64,000 nucleotides of DNA from JABDQZ01 sp050049775 (GTDB taxonomy: Bacteria; Pseudomonadota; Gammaproteobacteria; Chromatiales; Chromatiaceae): the NCBI GenBank assembly GCA_050049775.1, contig JASFVP010000002.1:53755-117754 (forward strand). The letters are read 5' to 3'. Shown piece after piece: positions 50,264 through 58,811 of this stretch (its first letter is position 1; every line of letters begins with the position of its first letter). A program made the position numbers and the translations under genes. The notes under the pieces are model-generated. The model saw only the letters and a list, made by a program, of their open reading frames with translations, ran no database searches and was not told the DNA's origin.

Positions 50264-52000
50264 ATGGCAGGAAGCATGATGGGAACTAAAACCAGCCAGG
50301 AACAGGAAGCAACGACGCCGGCCGAGCAAAGGCCGGTGGTGTCGCTGGAAAAGCTCAGTCAGGTGATGGCGCAAATCGCCGACGCCGTGCTGGTGGCTGA
50401 CCGCGATGGCATCATTGAGTACGTCAATCCGGCTTTTGAACGGCTCAGTGGCTATTCCGCCCAGGAGGCCATCGGTAAAACACCGAAGTTTCTGCAGTCG
50501 GATCAGCATTCGTCTGAATTTTACAAAAGCCTGTGGCAGACCATCTCTTCCGGCCATGTGTTTCGCGCCCTGATGATCAATCGCCGCAAGGGCGGCATGC
50601 TGTATTACGAAGAGAAAACCATCACGCCGCTGAAAAACGAACAAGGTGAGATTACTCATTACGTTTCCACTGGCAAGGATGTCGGCGAGCGCTATGAAGC
50701 GCGCAAGCGGTTGCAGAAAATGGCCTTTACCGACAGCCTGACCGGCTTGCCGAACCGGGATGCCTTGCTGGATGAATTACAGCGCGAGATTGAAATGGCC
50801 AGCCGTAGCGAGGTTGGTGTCGGTGTGCTGTTTATGGATCTGGACCGTTTCAAGCATGTCAATGATTCGATGGGACACGAGATTGGCGACCGCTTGCTGC
50901 AAAAGGTGGCGAAACGTCTGTTATCGGATGTGCGCAGCGGCGATCTGATCGCACGTTTTGGTGGCGATGAATTTGTCATCGTGCTGACCAACGTCAAGGC
51001 GGGCACGGATGTGGCTTCTGCTGCCGAAAAAGTCCTCAAGCGTCTGCGCATGGTGTTCAAGATCGAAGGGCGTGAATATTCCATTAACGCCAGTGTCGGC
51101 ATCGCACTGTATCCGGGAGACGGCGATGACGCGCATGATTTGTTGCGGGCAGCGGATCTGGCGATGTACCACTCCAAGAGCCAGCGCGGCAGCAATTATC
51201 AATTTTATGCGTCCGACATGAGCGAAAAAATTCGCGAGCGTGAACATCTGGAAAGCAAAATCATCAAGGCAGTCAAAAGCAGTGAATTCGTCAATTATTA
51301 TCAGCCGCAACTGGATATGCACGATGACCGCATTGTCGGCGCCGAAGCCTTGCTGCGCTGGCACGAGCCGCACAATGGCGTGATCAGTCCGGATGTGTTT
51401 ATCCCGGTCGCCGAAGATACCGGCATGATCATCAAGCTCGGCATGCAGGCGTTGCAACAGGCATGTCACCGGCTGAAATACTGGATTGGCCAGGGTAAAA
51501 CCGATTTTCATGTGGCGGTTAACCTGTCACCGATACAGTTGTTGCACAGCGGTTTTGTCAGCAAGGTCGCCGGTTTGCTGGCGGACATGGGCGTGCCGGC
51601 ATCGCAGCTGACTTTTGAACTGACCGAAACGGCCCTGGCACAGCATCTCGATGAAGCCATCACCATCTTGTCCGACTTAAGCGAACTTGGTATTCGCCTG
51701 GCGATCGATGATTTCGGCACCGGCTATTCATGCTTTTGCCATCTGCGTCATTTCCCTTTCAATGAACTCAAGATCGATCGTTCCTTCATCAAGGATTTAC
51801 CCGGCGATCAGACAGCCGCTGCGATTATCGGTGGTATAATTGATATGGCTCATAAAATGAACTTGACGGTCGTGGCGGAAGGCGTCGAGACTCAGGAGCA
51901 ACTGGATTTTCTGCGAAATCAGGGATGTGACCGGGTGCAGGGTTTCCTGATCAGCAGGCCTGTACCGGCCGCCGAGCTGGCCTGGCTGGAAAAGGAATAA
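50264..52000 (+). CDS. PAS-GGDEF-EAL c-di-GMP turnover protein
   Basis: A 578-residue soluble protein: PAS (about 30-145, ADAVLVADRDGIIEYVNPAFE), GGDEF (about 150-310) and EAL (about 325-575). The GGDEF motif (233-237) and its RxxD I-site (RSGD, 224-227) are intact, and so are EAL (361-363, GAEALLRW), the ELTETAL, IDDFGTGYS, KIDRSFIKDL and VVAEGVETQEQL blocks. Both synthase and phosphodiesterase activities are possible, the balance set by the PAS signal. It starts 51 bases after the MCP gene with CGGAGG upstream. Confidence 0.92.
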   Translation: MAGSMMGTKTSQEQEATTPAEQRPVVSLEKLSQVMAQIADAVLVADRDGIIEYVNPAFERLSGYSAQEAIGKTPKFLQSDQHSSEFYKSLWQTISSGHVFRALMINRRKGGMLYYEEKTITPLKNEQGEITHYVSTGKDVGERYEARKRLQKMAFTDSLTGLPNRDALLDELQREIEMASRSEVGVGVLFMDLDRFKHVNDSMGHEIGDRLLQKVAKRLLSDVRSGDLIARFGGDEFVIVLTNVKAGTDVASAAEKVLKRLRMVFKIEGREYSINASVGIALYPGDGDDAHDLLRAADLAMYHSKSQRGSNYQFYASDMSEKIREREHLESKIIKAVKSSEFVNYYQPQLDMHDDRIVGAEALLRWHEPHNGVISPDVFIPVAEDTGMIIKLGMQALQQACHRLKYWIGQGKTDFHVAVNLSPIQLLHSGFVSKVAGLLADMGVPASQLTFELTETALAQHLDEAITILSDLSELGIRLAIDDFGTGYSCFCHLRHFPFNELKIDRSFIKDLPGDQTAAAIIGGIIDMAHKMNLTVVAEGVETQEQLDFLRNQGCDRVQGFLISRPVPAAELAWLEKE

Positions 52001-52087
52001 CTTTCCGGCCGCACGGTTTTGCAGCGGGCGCCTGATTGCGGTAATCGGGTTCGTATCAATCAACAGGCTTCCGGAGGGGGAGTGCCG

Positions 52088-54589
52088 GTGTCGTTGCTGT
52101 TATCCCAGGAGTCATCAATTCTCGAGCGTATCGCCGAGCAATTGCTGGTGCTCGATGCCGATGGTGTCATCTGCTATGCCAACCGGGCGGCCTGTGAGCG
52201 CTTTGCCACGACGCAGCAACAGATGCTGCAGAAGACGGCCTGTGACCTGCTGTTCGAATGTGATGCAGCGCAATGGCGTCAGCACTGGCTGCAACTGGAT
52301 CAGGAACCGGAAATCCATCTTGCTTGTAAAGGGATTGTTCCCGGAAGCCCGGGCTGTGAGCTGAAGCTTGAGCGCGTCCGGCTGGGAGATCATGACTATG
52401 CGCTGGGTTTTGTGGTCAGTGCTCCGGCGTTGGCCGATTATTGCGCGGACAGCCAGGGCGCCTGCCTGGTGGCGGACACCTGCTCCACCATGGTGGCATA
52501 TATCACCGGGCAACAAATTATCACCTACATCAACCCGGCTTTTGAGCGCAGATTCCAAATCGGTTTGCACGACTGCATCGGCCAGCCATTGCAGACCGTG
52601 CTGGATGAAAAAATATACCAGGGCATGCAGAAGCAGATTCAGAAGGTCCTGGCGGGTGACGCGGTCTCTTTTGATCTGACCTATAACAACGATGCACATC
52701 AGCGTCAGCAATTAAAGGTACAGCTTGTGCCTTATCGCAAGGCGTCTCACGCGGCCGGCTTTTATCTGTTCATCCATGATGCTTCCGAGCAATTGCAGCT
52801 GCAGTCCAGCCTGCGTCGCCAACAGGCCGAGTGGGCGACGGCGATGGAAGCACTGGATGACGCCATCTACCTGCTGGATCTCGATGAACGTCTGATCCAG
52901 GCAAACCAGGCGTTTTATCGCCTGACCGGTCTCAAACCGGAACAGGCCGTGGGTCAGGACATTCTGAAAATCATGTTTCCGGACGGTGAGAGCGCCCTGT
53001 GTCCGGCCTGTCTCAATCGACGTGTGCGACGCGATATGGAGCAGGTGCTGGAAGCGGACCACCCGGACAATCCGACCGGGCGGCCGATTATGGTACTGGT
53101 GCGTATGGTGCGTGACGCCCAGGGTTCGATCATTGGTGTGTTAAAGCTGATCCGTGACCTGACCGAACAACGCGCCATTGAAACGGCGTTGCGCAATTAC
53201 AGTGATCATCTCGGTGAACTGGTGGCCAAGCGTACCGCAGTGTTGTCCGGTATTTTTCGTTCGGCGCCAATCGGTATCGGCTTGCTCAAGAGTCGTGTCG
53301 TGCAGGAGATCAATGATTATTTCTGCAGCCGGCTGGGCTATGGCCGCGAGGAAATCATCGGTCAGAATGCCCGCATGTTTTATCCGGATGATGCGGAATA
53401 CGAATATGTCGGGCGGGAAAAATACCGTCAGATGGCTGAAAGCGGTACGGGCACCGTCGAATCCCGGCTGTTGACCAAACAGGGCAAACAGCTGGATGTG
53501 TTGCTGAGTTCGACGTACCTGGATGCCGATCGTCCCGGTGACGGCGTGATTTTCACCATGCTGGATATCACCAAGCGCAAGCAGGCCGAACACAGCATCC
53601 GTGAGTCGGAACGCAAATACCGCATGCTCATGACCCAGGCCAACGATGCAATTTTTATCGGCGATGTTGAAACCGGCATCATCCTGGAAGCCAATACGGC
53701 GGCAGAGAGACTGATCGGACTTCCGGCGAGTGAGCTGGTCGGCATGCATCAATCAAAGCTGCATCCGGATGACATGCAAGAAAAATACATACAGTTGTTT
53801 CGCCGTCATGCCAAGTTCAGCAAAAGTCATGCGAACACCGTATACGTCAAGCATGCGGACGGGCATAGCATCCCGGTGAGCATTCGTACCAATACCTTCA
53901 ATGCCGACGGGCGTTTGCTGATGCAGGGCATCTTTCACGATCTCACTGACATCTACCGCGCCGAACAAAAGCGCATGCAGCAGGAAAAAAGGCAGCGCAG
54001 CCTGTTGGTGCGTGAGGTTCATCACCGTATCAAGAACAATCTGCAGGCGGTGGTTTCATTGCTGCGTCAGCACATGACAGACGATGAGCGCATCAATGAG
54101 GTTTTCAACAAGGCGATCACCCAGGTGGAAAGCATCTCACTGGTGCATGGCTTGCAGGCGACTGCTTCGGGTTCCGGAGTCAATCTGCCCGGCATGTTGC
54201 GAGCAATACTGGAAACCCAGCCTGGTCTGACGGACATCTCCCTGACGACAACGATTGATCTGGATGAATCGATTGAACTGAACAAGGACAAGTCGGTAGC
54301 CATTTCGCTGATCATCAATGAATTGATCCTGAATGCGGTGAAACATCGCGAGCCGGACAGCCGGGTGGAAGTCAAACTGTATCGTAGCGATGCCGCCACG
54401 GTCTGTCTCGAAATCAGCAACCAGGGGCAACTGCCTGAGCAGTTTGACTGGCAAAGTAAATCAGGGCTGGGCACCGGGCTGGAACTGATCTACATGATGG
54501 TGCCGCATCAGGGGGCCAGCCTGGAAATCCTGCAGCAGGAAAACCGTGTCGTCAGCCGTTTGTTATTGCAGCCGCCGTTGTTGCTTTGA
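52088..54589 (+). CDS. Soluble multi-PAS histidine kinase (HisKA_2)
   Basis: An 833-residue kinase with no TM helix and about five PAS-like segments (from near 15; clear ones at about 270-380, 390-510 and 515-625), including a Cys-rich strip (ALCPACLNRRV). The transmitter is of the HisKA_2/HWE-like class: LLVREVHHRIKNNLQAV with the first His at about residue 645, then an ATPase domain with NELILNAVKH and GLGTGLELIY. The GTG at 52088 is chosen for the preceding GGAGGGGGAG at 6 bases. No response regulator follows; the ANTAR regulator upstream is the closest candidate partner, as HisKA_2 kinases often pair with ANTAR proteins. Confidence 0.88.
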   Translation: MSLLLSQESSILERIAEQLLVLDADGVICYANRAACERFATTQQQMLQKTACDLLFECDAAQWRQHWLQLDQEPEIHLACKGIVPGSPGCELKLERVRLGDHDYALGFVVSAPALADYCADSQGACLVADTCSTMVAYITGQQIITYINPAFERRFQIGLHDCIGQPLQTVLDEKIYQGMQKQIQKVLAGDAVSFDLTYNNDAHQRQQLKVQLVPYRKASHAAGFYLFIHDASEQLQLQSSLRRQQAEWATAMEALDDAIYLLDLDERLIQANQAFYRLTGLKPEQAVGQDILKIMFPDGESALCPACLNRRVRRDMEQVLEADHPDNPTGRPIMVLVRMVRDAQGSIIGVLKLIRDLTEQRAIETALRNYSDHLGELVAKRTAVLSGIFRSAPIGIGLLKSRVVQEINDYFCSRLGYGREEIIGQNARMFYPDDAEYEYVGREKYRQMAESGTGTVESRLLTKQGKQLDVLLSSTYLDADRPGDGVIFTMLDITKRKQAEHSIRESERKYRMLMTQANDAIFIGDVETGIILEANTAAERLIGLPASELVGMHQSKLHPDDMQEKYIQLFRRHAKFSKSHANTVYVKHADGHSIPVSIRTNTFNADGRLLMQGIFHDLTDIYRAEQKRMQQEKRQRSLLVREVHHRIKNNLQAVVSLLRQHMTDDERINEVFNKAITQVESISLVHGLQATASGSGVNLPGMLRAILETQPGLTDISLTTTIDLDESIELNKDKSVAISLIINELILNAVKHREPDSRVEVKLYRSDAATVCLEISNQGQLPEQFDWQSKSGLGTGLELIYMMVPHQGASLEILQQENRVVSRLLLQPPLLL

Positions 54590-54607
54590 ATGGTCTGTCG
54601 GTGCAGC

Positions 54608-54630
54608 AAAAAAAACCGCCTGTCGGCGGC
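54608..54630 (-). terminator. Terminator between convergent genes
   Basis: On the minus strand GCCGCC-GACA-GGCGG is followed by eight T, ending the 71-residue protein gene whose stop is at 54651; on the plus strand the same stem has only a short T-run after it, so it would terminate the kinase gene weakly. Confidence 0.8.
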
Positions 54631-54650
54631 TTTGCTAAGGTGATATTTTT

Positions 54651-54866
54651 CTAGTTAAGTCCGGTATCGTCTGTCGGGCAGTTACAGATCACCATGCCCA
54701 GCATGTAACTTTTGTATCTGCAGTTGTGAGTTTCCTCACAGCGCAGCAGCTCGACGTCACGATCAAAGTAGCTCTGGGTTTTACAGAAAGCCGGGTTCGG
54801 CTGTAGCAAGTCAAATTCAGAGCTGTTGTTGCGGCCTGTAGCGGCCTTCAGGTAATTAGCCTTCAT
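54651..54866 (-). CDS. 71-residue cysteine-containing protein, unknown
   Basis: ATG 54866 follows GGAGGAG by about 8 bases, one of the best ribosome sites in the window, and a good terminator follows the stop, so this short frame is probably real. The peptide has no signal sequence or TM helix and five cysteines (AFCKTQ, LLRCEETHNCRYK, VICNCPTDD). It is divergent from the large kinase gene at 55323. Family and function are not recognised; a metal-binding role or a peptide precursor are possibilities only. Confidence 0.6.
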   Translation of the reverse strand: MKANYLKAATGRNNSSEFDLLQPNPAFCKTQSYFDRDVELLRCEETHNCRYKSYMLGMVICNCPTDDTGLN

Positions 54867-55322
54867 ATTTCCGCTCCTCCGTTTTCTTGATTCAGGTCTT
54901 TATGCCTGCCGGCCAGTATATGATGGTTTATGCTTGCGGTGATTCAGTATTTTTTATAGTAAGCGCCAAAACTGCAGCGAAAAGCATGCAGATAAACCCT
55001 GTTAATGATAAGGTGAATTCTGGGGATGTGGAGAAATAGTAAATTAAAACAAATGCTTACGGTTATCTTGTTGCAGTCGTCTTCAGCTCCTTTCGCTAAG
55101 TTTAACATCCCGGTAAGTTCTGATGACCGTGTCTTTGCGGCTGAATCCGACTTTCACTGAGCCCCGGCAGAGAGAGGTGCATGCACTGTATTCAGACTTG
55201 CTGAAGGTCCCGGCTACGCGGAGATTGCCGGTTTTTTTGGTGCAATAACATCATGTTAAGAAATTATGACAAGCTGCCGTTACACAGGGTATTGACGAAG
55301 AAATTGAGGTTTATCCTGCCCC
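54867..55322. other. 455-bp divergent intergenic region with internal terminator
   Basis: The gap separates the minus-strand 71-residue gene from the plus-strand kinase. It contains a complete rho-independent terminator on the plus strand at 55210-55238 (CCGGC, 12-base loop, GCCGG, then seven T) that follows no open frame. Upstream sequence (about 55070-55210) contains no gene, so a small RNA or an attenuated leader of the kinase gene is possible. No clear promoter was identified. Confidence 0.5.
55210..55238 (+). terminator. Orphan terminator upstream of the kinase gene
   Basis: CCGGC-TACGCGGAGATT-GCCGG followed by TTTTTTT. It lies 84 bases before the kinase ATG with no coding sequence ahead of it. 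Confidence 0.65.
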
Positions 55323-58300
55323 ATGGGTAAGGCATCCGATACCAACAGCCCGGCTGGAACATGGACGTTACGCAAAAAGCTGCTTGCTGCGTCGATGCTT
55401 GCTGTTGCCCTGATGTGCCTGGTGTTGCTGGCCACTGTCTACCGTCTGGAGCATGAAAATTACCTGCAGGATAGCAGCACTCACTTGCTGAAACATTCTG
55501 ACAGCGTTGCCCAGGCCATCAGTTCGCAGTTTCAACATGCGCACGAATCAGCGCGGTTTCTCGCCTCCGTTCCTCCCATCCAGGGCATCATCCGCGCCCG
55601 GCGCAATGATGGTTTCGACCAGGATGGACTCTCGAGTGAGGATTTCTGGAAGCAACGCCTGAGGGTGATTTTCACGGCGTTTACCAAGGTGCATCCGGAT
55701 TTTCAGAGCATCCGCTATATCGGTATGGCTGACCACGGCCGTGAAATAGTGCGCACCACTTTGCGTGACGGCAAGGTGGTCAATGCACCTGAAACCGAGC
55801 TGCAGCAATCGTCTCATCATGAGTATTATCTTGTCGCCTCGTCTTTGCCGCCGGACCAGGTATACATTACCGGTTTTCGGCTGAAGCAGGATCGTGGCGA
55901 AATTGTGCAGCCACATACACCGGTGTTTGACCTGGTTGTGCCTGTCTATGATGCCGAGGCGCAGTTGTTCGGCATGATCGTGCTCGAAGTCGGTATCGGT
56001 TCCCAGTTGCAGCTTTTCAGGCAACATATGCCGGACGGCTTCAATGCCTATATGGCCAGTAGAAAAGGCGATTTCCTCGTGCATCCAGACACCGATCGTG
56101 AGTTCGGTTTTGAACGCGGCAAGCGTTTTCTGCTGTCTGATGAGTTCCCGCGGCTGCATCTTGGTGCAACGTCCGGCGAAACTTTTCAGGTGCTGGATAA
56201 CCCGGATAAAGGTGATTTGCTGGTGATGGCGACTCCGCGTTATACCGGGGCGGACGGCTTTACACGTTTGCTGACTTTTGTTTATAGCAAGGGTGAGCAG
56301 CAAGTCAAAGCAGTTGTCTTGCGGAACATGGAAAACGCGGTGTATCTGGTGATTGCGTTCGCCGTTGTGCTGATTCTGGTCATCATTTTATCTGTCCAGA
56401 AAATATTCAATCCGTTTTCCGAACTCGCCGCGATCGCCCACAGTATCGGTTCGGGTAACTATGATGTCAGCTGGCCGGATGAAAAAAATGAGGAAATCGG
56501 CAAACTGATCAATGCGTTCAGTAACATGCTGAAGCAGATTCGTCGGCGCGAAATGGATAACGAGAACCTGACCGCGCGCCTGAAACGCAGCGAGATGTTC
56601 GCCAACAATGTTGTTGAAACCGCGCCCTTGTCGATTCTGGTGGTGGACCAGCAGGGGCGTATCGTGCGGGCCAACAATCAATCCGAGGAATTGTTTGGTT
56701 TTACGGTTGATGAATTGATCGGGCAACCGATTGAAGTACTGGTGCCGCGCAATGATCGCAACAGGCATGTTGGCCTGCGCGACCTGTTCATCACCAGAAG
56801 TCCGCCATCTCGCTTGATGGGCCAAGGGCGCACCACCTACGCTTTGCACAAAGATGGCCACCAGGTGCCGGTCAGGATTGACCTGGGTACCCTGAAAATC
56901 AATGAAGAACGTTTTGCCATTGCCACCGTGAGCGACATTTCACAGCGCAAGAAGGCCGAAGACCAGCTCAAGGCGCTGAATGAAGACCTGGAAAACCAGA
57001 TTAATGAACGCACTGCGGAGCTGCATCGTACCCTGGCTATGCAGCAGGCGATATTCAACAGCGCCGGTACCTCAATCATTACCACCGACACCGATGGTAT
57101 CATCACGACGTTCAACATTGCCGCCGAGAATATGCTGGGTTACAGTGCCGATGAAGTGGTCGGCAAGGTCACGCCGGCGCTGATCCATGACAAGCAGGAA
57201 CTCATTGCTCACGCCAACATGCTGAGCCGGCAACTGGGCACGCATGTCGAACCGGACGTGAAAACATTTTTCACCATGGTGAAAAACGGCATCAACACCA
57301 GTGAATGGAGTTATGTGCGTAAAAACGGCAGCAAATTCCCGGTGTTGCTGAGTATTGCCGAATTGCGCGATATGGATGATGTTGTGTTCGGCTATATCGG
57401 CGTCGCCATTGACCTGAGTGCACAGTCGCAAGCGGAAGAAGAACGCCAGCGACTTTATAACATTGTTGAAAATACCACCGATTTCATCGGCATCCTGGGG
57501 CTCGACGACCAGGTGCGTTACCTCAATAAGGCCATGCAGGAAGCCATTGGTCTATCGAGTCGACAAATCAAGGATCACAATATCGAGGACCTGTACCCGG
57601 ATTACGCTGTGCAGTTCCTTAAACAGGTGGCAATACCTGCCGCACTGGAACACGGTAGCTGGGAAGGCGAGACTGTGCTCAAGCACCATGGCAGTGAGGT
57701 CGTGCCTGTTTCCATCCTGATCATGTCGCAGGTTAACAGCGTCGGCGAGGTCGATTATGTCACGGTGATGATGCGTGACATCACACGTCACAAGGCCATG
57801 TCCGATATGCTGGAAAGGCAGGTTGAACAGCGCACCCATGATCTGCAGCAGGCCAAGGAGGCCGCGGAAGAAGCCAATCAGGCCAAGAGTCATTTCCTGG
57901 CGAACATGTCACATGAATTCCGCACCCCGATGCATGCGATTCACAGTTTCGGCAAGCTGGCGCTGACCAAAACCAGGGATGAAAAGATGGTGCGTTATCT
58001 TGAGAACATCGTCTCCAGCGCAGATCGTTTGACACGCCTGGTGAACAACCTGCTCGATCTGTCCAAGCTGGAAGCCGGCAAGATGGACATCAGCCCGCAA
58101 CGCCAGGATGTCATCAAGTTACTGGATCAGAGTGTCGCCGGACTGGATTTGCTGTGTCATGACAAACAGCTGGAATGCGTGCTCGAAGCCCCGGAAAAAT
58201 TGCACGCCGAAGTGGATGGTGATCGCATGGTGCAGGTCATTACCAATCTGTTGTCCAACGCCATTAAATACAGTCCGCTAAAAGGCAAGGTGTTCATTTC

Positions 58301-58646
58301 CATCAGTCGTGAAGAAGCCTATATGAATGAGGTCTGGACCGATGTGGTGCATCTGGTGGTGATTGACCAGGGAGTTGGTATTCCCGCTGATGAACTGGAT
58401 TACGTGTTCGACAAATTCTCGCAAAGCAGCAAGACCGACACCAATGCGGGTGGCACCGGCCTGGGCCTGGCGATCTGCCGTGAGATTGCGCGGGCACACC
58501 ATGGCCGCATCTGGGCCGTCAGTCCGAGCCCGCGCTGTGAGGACAAACAGAGTTCAACCTGCTATGGCACGGAAATTCACGTCATGCTGCCGTTGTCCAT
58601 GCCGGACCAGATCGACAACGATGACATCATGGCGATGTTGATGTAA
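55323..58646 (+). CDS. Cache-HAMP-triple PAS sensor histidine kinase
   Basis: An 1107-residue kinase: TM helix (about 20-42), periplasmic dCache-type sensor (about 43-335, with IRYIGMADHGREIVRTTLRDG and YNVTGFRLK-like strand), second TM (about 337-358), HAMP (about 360-412), three PAS domains (about 425-545, 575-695, 705-815), a coiled-coil and a HisKA/HATPase core. The phospho-His is His864 in ANMSHEFRTPMHA; the ATP site has NLLSNAIKYS, DQGVGIP and GGTGLGLAICREIAR. No receiver domain is attached and no regulator follows, so the partner is unlinked. A MITE-like element abuts the stop codon. Confidence 0.92.
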   Translation: MGKASDTNSPAGTWTLRKKLLAASMLAVALMCLVLLATVYRLEHENYLQDSSTHLLKHSDSVAQAISSQFQHAHESARFLASVPPIQGIIRARRNDGFDQDGLSSEDFWKQRLRVIFTAFTKVHPDFQSIRYIGMADHGREIVRTTLRDGKVVNAPETELQQSSHHEYYLVASSLPPDQVYITGFRLKQDRGEIVQPHTPVFDLVVPVYDAEAQLFGMIVLEVGIGSQLQLFRQHMPDGFNAYMASRKGDFLVHPDTDREFGFERGKRFLLSDEFPRLHLGATSGETFQVLDNPDKGDLLVMATPRYTGADGFTRLLTFVYSKGEQQVKAVVLRNMENAVYLVIAFAVVLILVIILSVQKIFNPFSELAAIAHSIGSGNYDVSWPDEKNEEIGKLINAFSNMLKQIRRREMDNENLTARLKRSEMFANNVVETAPLSILVVDQQGRIVRANNQSEELFGFTVDELIGQPIEVLVPRNDRNRHVGLRDLFITRSPPSRLMGQGRTTYALHKDGHQVPVRIDLGTLKINEERFAIATVSDISQRKKAEDQLKALNEDLENQINERTAELHRTLAMQQAIFNSAGTSIITTDTDGIITTFNIAAENMLGYSADEVVGKVTPALIHDKQELIAHANMLSRQLGTHVEPDVKTFFTMVKNGINTSEWSYVRKNGSKFPVLLSIAELRDMDDVVFGYIGVAIDLSAQSQAEEERQRLYNIVENTTDFIGILGLDDQVRYLNKAMQEAIGLSSRQIKDHNIEDLYPDYAVQFLKQVAIPAALEHGSWEGETVLKHHGSEVVPVSILIMSQVNSVGEVDYVTVMMRDITRHKAMSDMLERQVEQRTHDLQQAKEAAEEANQAKSHFLANMSHEFRTPMHAIHSFGKLALTKTRDEKMVRYLENIVSSADRLTRLVNNLLDLSKLEAGKMDISPQRQDVIKLLDQSVAGLDLLCHDKQLECVLEAPEKLHAEVDGDRMVQVITNLLSNAIKYSPLKGKVFISISREEAYMNEVWTDVVHLVVIDQGVGIPADELDYVFDKFSQSSKTDTNAGGTGLGLAICREIARAHHGRIWAVSPSPRCEDKQSSTCYGTEIHVMLPLSMPDQIDNDDIMAMLM

Positions 58647-58805
58647 GGAACCTCTGATCAATTCATGAACTCACATCTTGCACTTAAAATTTCCAGCTTC
58701 TGCGTTGCAAACCTTCGCAATAGATGGCTATTACGTGCGATTTGCGCCTTGAATCTGAAAATTTTCGAGCACAATCTGTTTCGTCCAGAACTAATCAGAG
58801 GTTCC
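58647..58805. mobile_element. MITE-like element with terminal inverted repeats
   Basis: A 159-bp non-coding element with ends GGAACCTCTGAT...ATCAGAGGTTCC, a 12-bp perfect terminal inverted repeat extending imperfectly to about 19 bp. The interior (TGCGTTGCAAACCTTCGCAATAG) is like that of short non-autonomous elements seen widely in gammaproteobacterial intergenic DNA. There is no transposase in the window. It begins at the base after the kinase stop codon and ends 6 bases before the metG stop, so it may serve as a 3' end for both. Confidence 0.78.
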
Positions 58806-58811
58806 TAGCGC

